Source: 67-14 sp020438345 (GTDB lineage: Bacteria; Actinomycetota; Thermoleophilia; Solirubrobacterales; 70-9). Taken from it: a DNA stretch of 64,000 nucleotides. Positions within the stretch are counted from its first letter, which is position 1. Each line of letters opens with the position of its first letter. Under the pieces are notes generated by a model. The model saw nothing but the letters and a program-made list of their open reading frames with translations. It had not been told where the DNA came from and did no database searches. A program made the position numbers and the translations under genes. The DNA is taken from positions 111,586-175,585 of the forward strand of contig CALMSY010000025.1 of assembly GCA_937872475.1 (NCBI GenBank), in the 5' to 3' direction. Below are positions 49,009-57,274 of this stretch, in pieces.

Positions 49009-50394
49009 ATGCCAAAGACCATGTTCGAAAAGATCTGGGAAGCCCATGAGGTCAAGGAGAACCTGCTCTACATTGATCTCCACCTCGTACACGAGGTGAC
49101 CTCGCCCCAGGCCTTCGAGGGACTTCGGATGTCTGGCCGCAAACTGCGCCGTCCCGACAAGACCGTCGCAACCGCCGACCACAACGTGCCGACCGACGGC
49201 ACACCCTCCGCAGCGTTGATCCAGGACGCGCTCTCGCGCAAGCAGGTCGAGACCCTGGAGAAGAACGCGGCTGACTTTGGAGTTCCGGTCTACAGCCTCG
49301 GCTCGGAAACCCAGGGCATCGTCCATGTGATCGGCCCGGAGCTGGGATTGACCCAGCCCGGCATGACGATCGTCTGTGGTGACTCCCACACCTCCACACA
49401 CGGTGCTTTCGGCGCCCTTGCGTTCGGAATCGGGACTTCTGAAGTCGAACATGTCATGGCAACCCAGACCCTGGTCCAGAACAAGCCGAAGACCATGCGG
49501 ATCAACTACTCGGGCACGCTCGGCGAAGGCGTCACATCGAAGGATCTGATCCTGGCGACGATCGGCAAGCTCGGCACCTCCGGCATGACAGGCTACGTGG
49601 TCGAATATGCCGGGGAGGCGATCGAGGCCCTGACGATGGAGCAGCGTATGACCGTCTGCAACATGACGATCGAAGGCGGCGGGAAGGCCGGCATGATCGC
49701 TCCCGATGAGACCACCTATGAATACATGCGCGGCAAGCCGGGCGTTCCGGACGATTTCGATGCCGCGGTTGGGAAATGGAACCAGCTGCCAACCGATCAA
49801 GGGGCGACTTTTGACACCGAGGTCGAGATTGACGCGACGCTGATTTCGCCGATGGTCACCTGGGGGACCACTCCGGGAATGGTGATCCAGGTCACGGACA
49901 CGGTGCCGGACCCGGAGAAGATGGACTCCGCGGCCGACCGGGAAGCGGCCGAAAGAGCCCTTCAGTACATGGGGCTGGAAGCCGGTACACCTATGGAGCA
50001 GATCAGGCCCGAGCGTGTCTTCATCGGCTCCTGCACCAACTCGAGGATCTCGGACCTGCGTGAAGCCGCCGGTGCGATCAAGGGCCGCAGGGTAGCCGGG
50101 AGCGTCAGGGCGATGGTTGTTCCCGGATCTGCCCTGGTCAAGACGCAGGCTGAAGAAGAGGGTCTCGACAAGATTTTCGAGGAGGCCGGCTTTGAATGGC
50201 GCGGTGCTGGCTGTTCGATGTGCCTCGGTATGAATCCCGACACCCTCTTCGAGGGCGAGCGCTGCGCCTCGACCTCAAACCGGAATTTCGAAGGACGTCA
50301 GGGCAAGGGCGGCCGGACCCATCTCGTCAGCCCGACCATGGCAACAGCCGCAGCCATCGAAGGTCACTTCGTAGACATCAGGAACTGGAGCTAG
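49009..50394 (+). CDS. leuC: 3-Isopropylmalate dehydratase large subunit
   Basis: 461-residue aconitase-family subunit. 4Fe-4S ligands Cys342 (IGSCTNSRISDL), Cys402 and Cys405 (GCSMCLGMNPD). N-terminus with DLHLVHEVTSPQAFEGLR and GDSHTSTHGAFGALAFGIGTSEVEH are typical. AAGGAG precedes ATG 49009; leuD follows after 2 nt. It may also serve the citramalate branch made by the nearby CimA, since the dehydratase is often shared (inference). Confidence 0.96.
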   Translation: MPKTMFEKIWEAHEVKENLLYIDLHLVHEVTSPQAFEGLRMSGRKLRRPDKTVATADHNVPTDGTPSAALIQDALSRKQVETLEKNAADFGVPVYSLGSETQGIVHVIGPELGLTQPGMTIVCGDSHTSTHGAFGALAFGIGTSEVEHVMATQTLVQNKPKTMRINYSGTLGEGVTSKDLILATIGKLGTSGMTGYVVEYAGEAIEALTMEQRMTVCNMTIEGGGKAGMIAPDETTYEYMRGKPGVPDDFDAAVGKWNQLPTDQGATFDTEVEIDATLISPMVTWGTTPGMVIQVTDTVPDPEKMDSAADREAAERALQYMGLEAGTPMEQIRPERVFIGSCTNSRISDLREAAGAIKGRRVAGSVRAMVVPGSALVKTQAEEEGLDKIFEEAGFEWRGAGCSMCLGMNPDTLFEGERCASTSNRNFEGRQGKGGRTHLVSPTMATAAAIEGHFVDIRNWS

Positions 50395-50396
50395 AA

Positions 50397-50960
50397 ATGG
50401 AAGCGATCAACATAATCGAAGGCGAAGTCGCGGTTCTGGACCGCAGTGACGTCGACACCGACCAGATCATCCCGAAGCAGTTCCTCAAACGGGTTGAGCG
50501 AACCGGCTACGGCGAGTTCCTCTTCTATGACTGGGTCAGGGACGGCGAGATCAAGCTCGAGCCGCACCCGATCCTGGTCTCCGGGCGGAACTTCGGCTCT
50601 GGCTCCTCGCGTGAACATGCGGTCTGGGCGCTCCATCAGTTCGGCTTCAAAGCCGTAATAGCCCCGTCCTTCTCGGACATCTTCTATTCGAACAGCACCA
50701 AGAACGGGTTCCTGCCTGTGGTGCTGCCCGAGGAAACCTGCAAGGCGCTGGTCGAGGCCGGTGAGGCAAAAATCGACCTCGGAAACCAGACCGTGAGCTG
50801 GGCCGGGGGTGAGGCACCGTTCGAGATTGATGCCGAAATCAAACGTCGCCTGCTCGGCGGGCTCGACGACATCGCGCTCACCCTCCAGGCCGAGAGCGAA
50901 ATCGAAGCATTCGAGTCCGGTCCCGGCGGGACATACGGCCCCGTCACTACTTCCCTGTAG
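50397..50960 (+). CDS. leuD: 3-Isopropylmalate dehydratase small subunit
   Basis: 187-residue swivel-domain subunit. VLDRSDVDTDQIIPKQFLK near residue 14, SGRNFGSGSSREHAVWALHQFGFKAVIA near 62 (substrate loop) and FYSNSTKNGFLPV. Starts 2 nt after the leuC stop. Slightly short but complete. Confidence 0.95.
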   Translation: MEAINIIEGEVAVLDRSDVDTDQIIPKQFLKRVERTGYGEFLFYDWVRDGEIKLEPHPILVSGRNFGSGSSREHAVWALHQFGFKAVIAPSFSDIFYSNSTKNGFLPVVLPEETCKALVEAGEAKIDLGNQTVSWAGGEAPFEIDAEIKRRLLGGLDDIALTLQAESEIEAFESGPGGTYGPVTTSL

Positions 50961-50973
50961 CCGGGGAGGTCCG

Positions 50974-51759
50974 ATGAGTCAAGACCGATCCCGCCCCGCC
51001 GATTGGGAGGCTGAAAAGTACTCGCGAGTCGCGACACCCCAACGCGACTGGTCAGGCGCGGTCATTGATCGCCTGGAACTGAAGGGCGACGAAACTGTTG
51101 TCGATGCCGGCTGTGGGTCGGGCAATGTGACCGAAGACTTGCTCGAACGCCTCCCGGACGGCCGGGTCATCGGTGTTGACGGCTCCCGGAAGATGGTCGA
51201 GGAGGCGAATCGCAGGCTCGGGGATGATCCCCGCGCGGCATTCGTCTGCCAGGACCTGGCCGGACTTGAGCTCGACGGTCAGGTCGACCATGTGTTCTCG
51301 AACGCGACCTTCCACTGGATCGCCGACCACGACCGGTTGTTTCGCTCCCTGGCGGGGGTAACGAGGCCGGGTGGCCGGCTGGTCGCCCAGTGTGGTGGGC
51401 GCGGCAACGTGGCTGATGTTGTCTCGGCACTGGCCGTGATCAACCGGGAGCAACCCTTCGCGGGAATATTCGGAGAGCACGTCGATCCCTGGAACTTCGC
51501 CGGTCCGGAGGAGACCGAGATGCGCCTGCTCCAGGCCGGCTACGAGGACGCGGAGTGCTGGCTGGAAGACCGGGTTGCCCGCCCTGAGGATCCGCGGGGC
51601 TTTTTCGAGGCGTCCTTCCTGGCGCCCGCCAGGGAAGTTCTCAACGACGAGCAGTTCACTAACTACACAGACCGGCTGCTGGCCGAAATGGGCCAGCCGA
51701 CCAGGTTCAACTATGTTCGCCTGAACATCACAGCAACGAGGAGAAACGGGAATGAGTGA
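50974..51759 (+). CDS. Class I SAM-dependent methyltransferase (trans-aconitate methyltransferase-like)
   Basis: 261 residues. SAM motif VVDAGCGSGNVTEDLLE near residue 41, acidic loop GVDGSRKMVEEA, and FSNATFHWIADHDRLFRSL near 103, characteristic of the Tam/Tmt1 group. GGGGAGGT precedes ATG 50974. Its end overlaps the leuB start by 8 nt. Its place between leuD and leuB suggests it may methylate 3-isopropylmalate or its dehydration product, as yeast Tmt1 does; this is inference from context. Confidence 0.82.
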   Translation: MSQDRSRPADWEAEKYSRVATPQRDWSGAVIDRLELKGDETVVDAGCGSGNVTEDLLERLPDGRVIGVDGSRKMVEEANRRLGDDPRAAFVCQDLAGLELDGQVDHVFSNATFHWIADHDRLFRSLAGVTRPGGRLVAQCGGRGNVADVVSALAVINREQPFAGIFGEHVDPWNFAGPEETEMRLLQAGYEDAECWLEDRVARPEDPRGFFEASFLAPAREVLNDEQFTNYTDRLLAEMGQPTRFNYVRLNITATRRNGNE

Positions 51760-52843
51760 ACCCAAACGGATAGTCGTGCTCGCCGGAGACGGAATCGGAC
51801 CCGAGATCGTCGGCGCAACCCGTCAGGTTCTTGATGCGGTCGGAAGCTTTGAATACACCGAACACCTGATCGGCGGAGCGTCGATTGACGAACACGGGGT
51901 AGCCCTGACCGAAGAGGTGATCGAAGCCTGCAAGAAATCAGATGCCGTCCTGCTCGGCGCGGTGGGAGGTCCCAGGTGGGACGAGGCCGTGGCCAAAGAC
52001 CCGACCGCTCCGCGGCCGGAACAGGGACTGCTCGGTATCCGCAAGGCCCTTGGCCTTTACGCGAACCTTCGCCCGGTCAAACCGTCTCCCGCCCTGATTG
52101 ATGCCAGCCCGCTCAAGAAGGAACTGATCAACGGCACCGATTTGCTTGTGGTCCGTGAACTGACCGGCGGCATCTACTTCGGGGCTTCAGGCAGGCGGGA
52201 AGACAACGGCGGAACCGCCTATGACGAATGTGCGTACTCGATCCCGGAGATCGAACGGATCGCACGGACGGCTTTCGAAGCCGCCCGTCAACGCTCGGAA
52301 AGTCCCCGCGTTCTTTCGGTGGACAAGGCCAATGTCCTGGAGTCATCGAGGCTCTGGCGGGAAACTGTCAAGGAGGTGGCCGGGAGCTACCCCGATGTTC
52401 AGCTAGACCATCTGCTGGTCGATTTCGCCGCGATGAAGCTCGTTTCCGCTCCGGCGGAAATTGACGTCCTGGTCACCGAAAACCTGTTCGGCGACATTCT
52501 CAGTGACGAAGCGGCGATGCTCACCGGTTCGCTGGGCATGCTTCCTTCCGCCTCGATCGGGGCGGAAGGAGATCCGGGTCTGTTTGAGCCAGTCCATGGC
52601 TCGGCACCTGATATCGCAGGACAGGGTATTGCCAACCCGCTTGCAACGATGCTTTCCGCGGCGATGATGCTGCGATACGGACTGGGTGATGGTGAGGCTG
52701 CAGACCGAATCGAAAACGCAGTCGACGCGGTTCTGGAGAATGGCCTCCGTACGCCGGACATCTTCGAGGGTGGTGAAGGAGAGACCAGGGTCGGAACCCG
52801 GGAAGTCACCGATGCGGTGCTGGCCGAACTGGCTCAGAGCTAA
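51752..52843 (+). CDS. leuB: 3-Isopropylmalate dehydrogenase
   Basis: 363-residue NAD-dependent oxidative decarboxylase. N-terminus VVLAGDGIGPEIVGATRQVL, the substrate loop LLGIRKALGLYANLRPVK, VRELTGGIYFG, the Mg-binding Asp cluster NLFGDILSDEAAMLTGSLGM and the NAD-side HGSAPDIAGQGIANPLAT. Overlaps the methyltransferase. A GGTGCGCC/GGCGTACC hairpin (52853-52878) lies after its stop. Confidence 0.95.
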   Translation: MSEPKRIVVLAGDGIGPEIVGATRQVLDAVGSFEYTEHLIGGASIDEHGVALTEEVIEACKKSDAVLLGAVGGPRWDEAVAKDPTAPRPEQGLLGIRKALGLYANLRPVKPSPALIDASPLKKELINGTDLLVVRELTGGIYFGASGRREDNGGTAYDECAYSIPEIERIARTAFEAARQRSESPRVLSVDKANVLESSRLWRETVKEVAGSYPDVQLDHLLVDFAAMKLVSAPAEIDVLVTENLFGDILSDEAAMLTGSLGMLPSASIGAEGDPGLFEPVHGSAPDIAGQGIANPLATMLSAAMMLRYGLGDGEAADRIENAVDAVLENGLRTPDIFEGGEGETRVGTREVTDAVLAELAQS

Positions 52844-52852
52844 AGTGAAAGA

Positions 52853-52878
52853 GGTGCGCCGCTTTGATCTGGCGTACC
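52853..52878 (+). terminator. Hairpin after leuB
   Basis: GGTGCGCC / GGCGTACC, 8 bp with one G-T pair and a 10-nt loop, no T-tract. Weak candidate for a terminator or pause between leuB and ilvE. Confidence 0.3.
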
Positions 52879-52911
52879 ATCACCGGGATAGGCAACCTCA
52901 AGGAGCAATAG

Positions 52912-53862
52912 GTGGAAAAGGCTGAGTACATCTGGCATAGCGGCAAGTTCGTCCCGTGGGACGAGGCGCAGGTGCATGTACTGAGCCATGGTCTCCACTA
53001 CGGCACCGGGGTTTTCGAGGGAATCCGGTGTTACGACGGTGATCAGGGTCCGGCGATATTCCGCCACCGGGACCACGTCACCCGTTTCTTCGATTCGGCC
53101 CGCATGTACTTCCTTGAGATCCCGTTCTCAAAAGAGGAAATCTCCGAGGCGACCCGCGAGCTGATTCGCAGGAATGGTCTGCGTGACTGTTACATCCGTC
53201 CGCTTGCTTTCCGTGGCTACGGTGAGATGGGGCTGTACGCGTCGTCAGCGCCGGTCGAACTGATCATCGCGGTCTGGCCCTGGGGTGCTTACCTCGGCGA
53301 GGATGGAAAGAAGCACGGCATCCGGGCCAAGGTCTCCTCCTGGAGAAGGGTTTCCGGAGCGAGCCTTATCCCGCATGCGAAGGCATCGGGGCAATACCTG
53401 AATTCGATTCTGGCCAAGACCGAATCGGCGAAAGCCGGTTACGAAGAGGCGGTTCTGCTCGACGAACGCGGCTTCGTCTGTGAAGGCTCGGGCGAAAATA
53501 TCTTCATGGTCAAGGACGGCAAGGTCTTCACGCCACCGCAAGTTGCTTCGATCCTGGACGGGATAACCCGCAAGTCGGTGATGCAGATCCTCGAAGACAA
53601 TGGCTACCCGGTGATTGAACGGGACATCGCCCGCTCGGAGCTTTACCTGGCGGACGAGATCGTGATGTGTGGCACGGCGGCGGAGATTGTCCCGGTTCGT
53701 GAAGTTGACGACCATCCGATCGGATCGGGCGACCCCGGGGAAGTCACCCGGCTCGTTCAGAGCGCGTATGAAGACGCGATCTACGGTCGTTCGCCGCAAT
53801 ACAACGAGTGGCTTGACCTGGTCGGTGAACCGGCGACGAAAAGCGAACCGAGTAAAGTCTGA
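52912..53862 (+). CDS. ilvE: Branched-chain amino acid aminotransferase
   Basis: 316-residue fold-type IV PLP enzyme for the last transamination of valine, leucine and isoleucine. Schiff-base Lys157 in PHAKASGQYLNS, SGENIFMVKDGKVFTPP, and FEGIRCYDGDQGPAIFRHRDH near the N-terminus. GTG 52912 follows AAGGAG. The cimA leader ORF starts 5 nt after its stop. Confidence 0.95.
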   Translation: MEKAEYIWHSGKFVPWDEAQVHVLSHGLHYGTGVFEGIRCYDGDQGPAIFRHRDHVTRFFDSARMYFLEIPFSKEEISEATRELIRRNGLRDCYIRPLAFRGYGEMGLYASSAPVELIIAVWPWGAYLGEDGKKHGIRAKVSSWRRVSGASLIPHAKASGQYLNSILAKTESAKAGYEEAVLLDERGFVCEGSGENIFMVKDGKVFTPPQVASILDGITRKSVMQILEDNGYPVIERDIARSELYLADEIVMCGTAAEIVPVREVDDHPIGSGDPGEVTRLVQSAYEDAIYGRSPQYNEWLDLVGEPATKSEPSKV

Positions 53863-53867
53863 GGCCG

Positions 53868-53927
53868 ATGCTTCACGGTTTCCACGAAATCAGGATCGTT
53901 CGAATTACGGAGGCTGCGGGACGCTGA
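53868..53927 (+). CDS. Candidate leader peptide of cimA (Ile/Val cluster)
   Basis: 19-codon ORF MLHGFHEIRIVRITEAAGR with three isoleucines and one valine in a six-residue window, directly after ilvE and upstream of cimA, whose product feeds isoleucine synthesis. Its TGA (53925-53927) falls in the loop of a stable hairpin (53916-53935). GAGG is close upstream. Plausible as an isoleucine attenuator; chance cannot be excluded. Confidence 0.45.
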   Translation: MLHGFHEIRIVRITEAAGR

Positions 53928-53992
53928 CGTCCTGCGGCAGCGCGGCTCCATGCCGCGAGCAGCCCGTCCCGGCGCCAATGCCCGGGCCTCCG
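53908..53992 (+). promoter_or_regulatory. Structured leader RNA of cimA
   Basis: Closing stem CGGAGGC (53908-53914) / GCCTCCG (53986-53992). Hairpin GCGGGACG / CGTCCTGC (53916-53923 / 53928-53935) competes with a longer pairing of CGGGACG (53917-53923) to CGTCCCG (53965-53971). Apical hairpin CGCGGC / GCCGCG (53941-53946 / 53952-53957), with 53940-53957 matching 16 of 18 nt of the apical hairpin of dispersed element B. No T-tract. It lies 22 nt before ATG 54015. Confidence 0.5.
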
Positions 53993-54014
53993 ATTTCCTG
54001 AAAGGCAGTAACCG

Positions 54015-55616
54015 ATGACAGCAGTCAAGCTTTACGACACGACCCTCCGCGACGGCATGCAGGGCCAGGGCATGTCCCTCTCTGCCGCCGAGAAGGTGAG
54101 GGTTGTCCATGCGCTCGATCAGCTCGGGGTGCAGTTCATCGAGGCCGGTTTCCCGGCTTCGAACCCGAAGGAAGCCGAGCTTTTCGAGCTGCTGGCCGGT
54201 GAACAGCTCGAGCAGGCGGCGATCTGCGCTTTCGGTATGACCCGGCGGCGCGGGGTCGAAGCCGACCAGGACGAAGCGCTGCGGCTCCTGGCGGCGACCT
54301 TCGCCCCGGTGGTCACCCTAGTTGGCAAAACCTGGTCACTCCACCTGGAGAAGGTGACCAGGGTCTCCCGCGAGGAAAATCTCGCGATGATCGGCGAGTC
54401 GGTCGCCTATCTGTGTGACGAAGGCAAGCGGGTGATGTACGACGCCGAGCATTTCTTCGATGCCTGGGGCGATGACCGCGACTACTCGCTGAGGTGTCTG
54501 CGGCAAGCTCATGAAGCCGGGGCGGAGGTGCTGGTTCTCTGTGACACGAATGGGGCTCATCTGCCCGGCCAGATCGGCTCGATCGTTGCCGAGGTCCACG
54601 AGTCGCTTCCCGATGCGGAACTGGGGATCCACTGTCACAACGATCTTGAATGCGGAGTCGCCAACGCCCTGGCAGCGGTAGATGCTGGAGCGAGGCAGGT
54701 ACAGGGGACGGTCAACGGCTACGGGGAACGCTGCGGCAACTCGAACCTGATCTCGATCCTGCCTTCGCTGCAGCTCAAGCTGGGCTATGAGGTGGTTTCG
54801 CCCGGGAAGCTCGAGGATCTCTCTTCGGTTTCACATTTCGTGGCTGATCTGTTGAACGTGCCCGTTGATCCCGACCAGGCATATGTCGGCCGCAACGCTT
54901 TCGCCCACAAAGGCGGCATGCATGTCGCCGGGGTCGCGGCCGACGCCCGCACCTTCGAGCACATGGATCCCGGGGAAGTCGGCAATAGCCGGGTGGTTCT
55001 CGCTTCGGAGCTTTCCGGCAAGGCGACCGTGCTGGCCCGGGCGGGGGAGCTTGGCCTGGAACTGGATGACGAGGCAGCCCGCCACGCGGTCGAAACCCTG
55101 AAGCAGCGTGAACATGAGGGCTACCATTACGAAGCGGCTGACGCATCATTCGATCTCCTGTTGCGCCAGGAGGCCGGTGAGTTCAAGCCGCTTTTCACCT
55201 TCGAGTCGTTCAAGGTGCAGACCCAGTTGCGGGCCGGGGGCGAGGTTGAAACGGAAGCGATCGTCAAGATCCGGGTCGGGGGCGAGCGTTATGTGACGGT
55301 GGCTGAAGGAAACGGGCCGGTCAACGCCCTTGACAAAGCCCTGCGAGCGGCAATCACGGGACATTTCCCCGAGCTCGAGGACATCGAGTTGACCGGCTAC
55401 CGGGTGAGGATCCTCGATACGGCTCATGGTACCGGTGCCGGAACCCGGGTCTTGCTCGACTCGAAACGTGGCGACAGCGGTGATTCCTGGGGGTCGATCG
55501 GAGTTTCGGAGAACATCATCGAAGCTTCCTGGGAAGCTCTGGTTGACTCGCTTTCCTATGCCTTCCAGAACGGCGGATCCGGTCCGGGAACCGAATCCGG
55601 AAAGCCAAATGACTGA
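54015..55616 (+). CDS. cimA: (R)-Citramalate synthase
   Basis: 533-residue member of the LeuA/CimA family, condensing pyruvate and acetyl-CoA to citramalate for threonine-independent isoleucine synthesis. YDTTLRDGMQGQGMSLSAAEK near the N-terminus, LCDTNGAHLPGQIGS, HCHNDLECGVANALAAVDAGARQVQGTVNGYGERCGN and the C-terminal allosteric domain from ~390. The TLRDGMQ and CDTNGA variants separate CimA from LeuA. The last 8 nt overlap the DegT gene. Confidence 0.92.
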   Translation: MTAVKLYDTTLRDGMQGQGMSLSAAEKVRVVHALDQLGVQFIEAGFPASNPKEAELFELLAGEQLEQAAICAFGMTRRRGVEADQDEALRLLAATFAPVVTLVGKTWSLHLEKVTRVSREENLAMIGESVAYLCDEGKRVMYDAEHFFDAWGDDRDYSLRCLRQAHEAGAEVLVLCDTNGAHLPGQIGSIVAEVHESLPDAELGIHCHNDLECGVANALAAVDAGARQVQGTVNGYGERCGNSNLISILPSLQLKLGYEVVSPGKLEDLSSVSHFVADLLNVPVDPDQAYVGRNAFAHKGGMHVAGVAADARTFEHMDPGEVGNSRVVLASELSGKATVLARAGELGLELDDEAARHAVETLKQREHEGYHYEAADASFDLLLRQEAGEFKPLFTFESFKVQTQLRAGGEVETEAIVKIRVGGERYVTVAEGNGPVNALDKALRAAITGHFPELEDIELTGYRVRILDTAHGTGAGTRVLLDSKRGDSGDSWGSIGVSENIIEASWEALVDSLSYAFQNGGSGPGTESGKPND

Positions 55617-56745
55617 GGGACTGCCACCACTGGATCTCGCCCGACCGCAGATCGGGCCGGAGGAGGAGCGGCTGGTGCTGGAGGTCTTGCGTTCCGGCCG
55701 GCTTTCGCTGGGGGAGATGCTGGAACGCTTCGAGGATGATTTCGCCAACTGGCTCGGCGTCGATGATGCGGTTGCCGTTTCCAGCGGCACGGCTGCGCTC
55801 CATCTCGGGGTGCGGGCTCTCGGCTGGGGCATCGGGGACGAGGTGGTACTGAGTCCTTTCACTTTCGTGGCCAGTGCCAACTGTCTGCTCTACGAAGGGG
55901 TCAGGCCGGTTTTCGCCGACATCGACCCGGACAGCCTGAATCTCGATCCGGCTGCGGCGGAGGCGGCGGTGACCGACGCCACGGTCGGCCTGCTGCCGAT
56001 AGACATTTTCGGCCAGCCGTCGGCGATGCCGGAGTTCGAACGAATCGCGGCGGCGCATGGGCTCGGGATTCTTGAGGACTCCTGTCAGGCCCTGGGTGCG
56101 ATTGACTCCGAGGGCCGCAAGGTTGGCAGCCGGGGCAATATCGCCACCTTCGCTTTCTATGCGAACAAGCAGATGACTACCGGGGAGGGCGGCATGATCG
56201 TCCCGGCCGACCCGGGGATGGCCGAGGTGCTGCGAAGCGAACGCAACCAGGGCCGCGCGATTGACATGGACTGGCTCGACCATGACCGGCTTGGTTTCAA
56301 TTACCGGATGTCGGATGTCACGGCGGCGATCGGCGTCGCCCAGGTCGGACGGCTCGATGAGCTTTTAGCCGGCCGGGCCCGGGTGGCGGGGATGTACCTC
56401 GAGCGCTTGTCCGGGCTGGCCGATGGTTCGCCGGAGGGCCTGGTCCTTCCCGCCTCGGACCGGCCGCCGGCCAGCCGCAGCTGGTTCGTCTTCCCGGTCC
56501 GGCTTCCCGAGGGCAGCGATCGCGACGGCATCATCCGCCAACTGGGAGAGCAGGGCATTCCGGCCAAGGCCTACCTGCCATCAATCCACCTCTTTCCGCA
56601 CCTGGCCGAACTCGGCTACCAACAAGGCCAGTTCCCAATCGCCGAATCGGTCGCGGCACGCTCCCTGGCCCTGCCGTTCCATGCGGGTCTTTCGGAGGGC
56701 GATGTGGGACGGGTCGCCGATGCGCTCGCCGATGCGCTCGAATGA
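55609..56745 (+). CDS. DegT/DnrJ/EryC1 family PLP aminotransferase
   Basis: 378-residue sugar-aminotransferase family protein. Family elements: AVSSGTAALHLGVRALGWG near residue 60, SPFTFVASANCLLY, ILEDSCQALGA and the Schiff-base Lys in FAFYANKQMTTGEGG near 188. Normally acts on nucleotide-linked keto sugars for surface glycans. The 8-nt overlap with cimA (ATG 55609) makes it translationally coupled to an amino-acid gene, an odd pairing with no sugar genes beside it. Its stop codon is the first triplet of a 15-bp triplicated repeat. Confidence 0.85.
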   Translation: MTEGLPPLDLARPQIGPEEERLVLEVLRSGRLSLGEMLERFEDDFANWLGVDDAVAVSSGTAALHLGVRALGWGIGDEVVLSPFTFVASANCLLYEGVRPVFADIDPDSLNLDPAAAEAAVTDATVGLLPIDIFGQPSAMPEFERIAAAHGLGILEDSCQALGAIDSEGRKVGSRGNIATFAFYANKQMTTGEGGMIVPADPGMAEVLRSERNQGRAIDMDWLDHDRLGFNYRMSDVTAAIGVAQVGRLDELLAGRARVAGMYLERLSGLADGSPEGLVLPASDRPPASRSWFVFPVRLPEGSDRDGIIRQLGEQGIPAKAYLPSIHLFPHLAELGYQQGQFPIAESVAARSLALPFHAGLSEGDVGRVADALADALE

Positions 56746-56787
56746 CGCCGATTCGACTGACGCCGATTCGACTGACGCCGATTCGAC
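56743..56787 (+). repeat. Three tandem 15-bp repeats at the DegT stop codon
   Basis: TGACGCCGATTCGAC three times (56743-56757, 56758-56772, 56773-56787); the first TGA is the DegT stop. Copy-number change would not alter the protein because every unit repeats the stop in frame. Confidence 0.8.
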
Positions 56788-57033
56788 TGACGTAACCTGA
56801 CCTAGCCGTCGCGTTGACTTGAACGCCCGCCGGCTGCGCTGATGTAAAGAATTTCAGTCGCTCTGATCGGAAATTCGTGACACAGCAGGGAGGCACAACG
56901 CTGGCATCGGGCCCAATTTGGCGCTGCTGCCACCTGAAAGTCCCGGCCAAGTCGGGTGAAGTCACGCGAACGGGGGAGTCGGAGTCAGGCTGGCCGGGAT
57001 ATCCACGGCTATTCGGTGAAAATCCCGGCCACG
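56788..57033. other. Intergenic stretch without a recognised gene (DegT to argH, first part)
   Basis: About 245 nt. A 9-bp inverted repeat GGCCGGGAT (56992-57000) / ATCCCGGCC (57022-57030) closes the stretch. CGGTGCTGCCACCT-like words recur (near 56927 and 57060). No convincing coding sequence or RNA family is seen. Confidence 0.5.
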
Positions 57034-57210
57034 ATGGACGGCAGCGGGTCCAACGTTGACGGTGCTGCCACCTCGGTTGAACTGCCCGAGCTGATCCTCT
57101 TCCTTGCGTCGCTCTCAGGTGGTTCGGACGCCGCAGGCTACAACGCCGCAGATCAGCTGAAGTCCCGGATGGGTTCGGCGAGCGGGTATGGCAGCTTCGG
57201 GGCCGTTTGA
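57034..57210 (+). CDS. Possible small protein (58 aa), unknown
   Basis: ATG 57034 to TGA 57210 with GC-rich third codon positions. The product has SVELPELILFLASLSGGSD then a Gly/Ser/Tyr-rich end. No Shine-Dalgarno and no -10 at leaderless spacing. It lies just after a 9-bp inverted repeat and 64 nt before argH. It may be a real small gene or a chance open frame. Confidence 0.25.
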   Translation: MDGSGSNVDGAATSVELPELILFLASLSGGSDAAGYNAADQLKSRMGSASGYGSFGAV

Positions 57211-57274
57211 GCTTGCTCCTGGTGCTCGAACGCGCGGGCCCGGCAATGACCGGGCATAATCCCGAATCAGCACC

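Noticed and set aside
47698..49800. Very long open frame antisense to leuC and running into tetR
   Set aside because: The upstream part is the antisense shadow of leuC and the XRE gene. Only the last 192 codons form a TetR protein with a proper start at 48273.
53908..53992. Cloverleaf-like 85-nt fold upstream of cimA resembling a tRNA
   Set aside because: It has a 7-bp closing stem but no TTCRA T-loop, no D-loop GG, no CCA or normal acceptor end. Treated as leader RNA.
56746..56800. C-terminal extension of the DegT protein through the 15-bp repeats
   Set aside because: The repeated DADST-like peptide appears only in another frame; in the DegT frame each unit begins with a stop codon.
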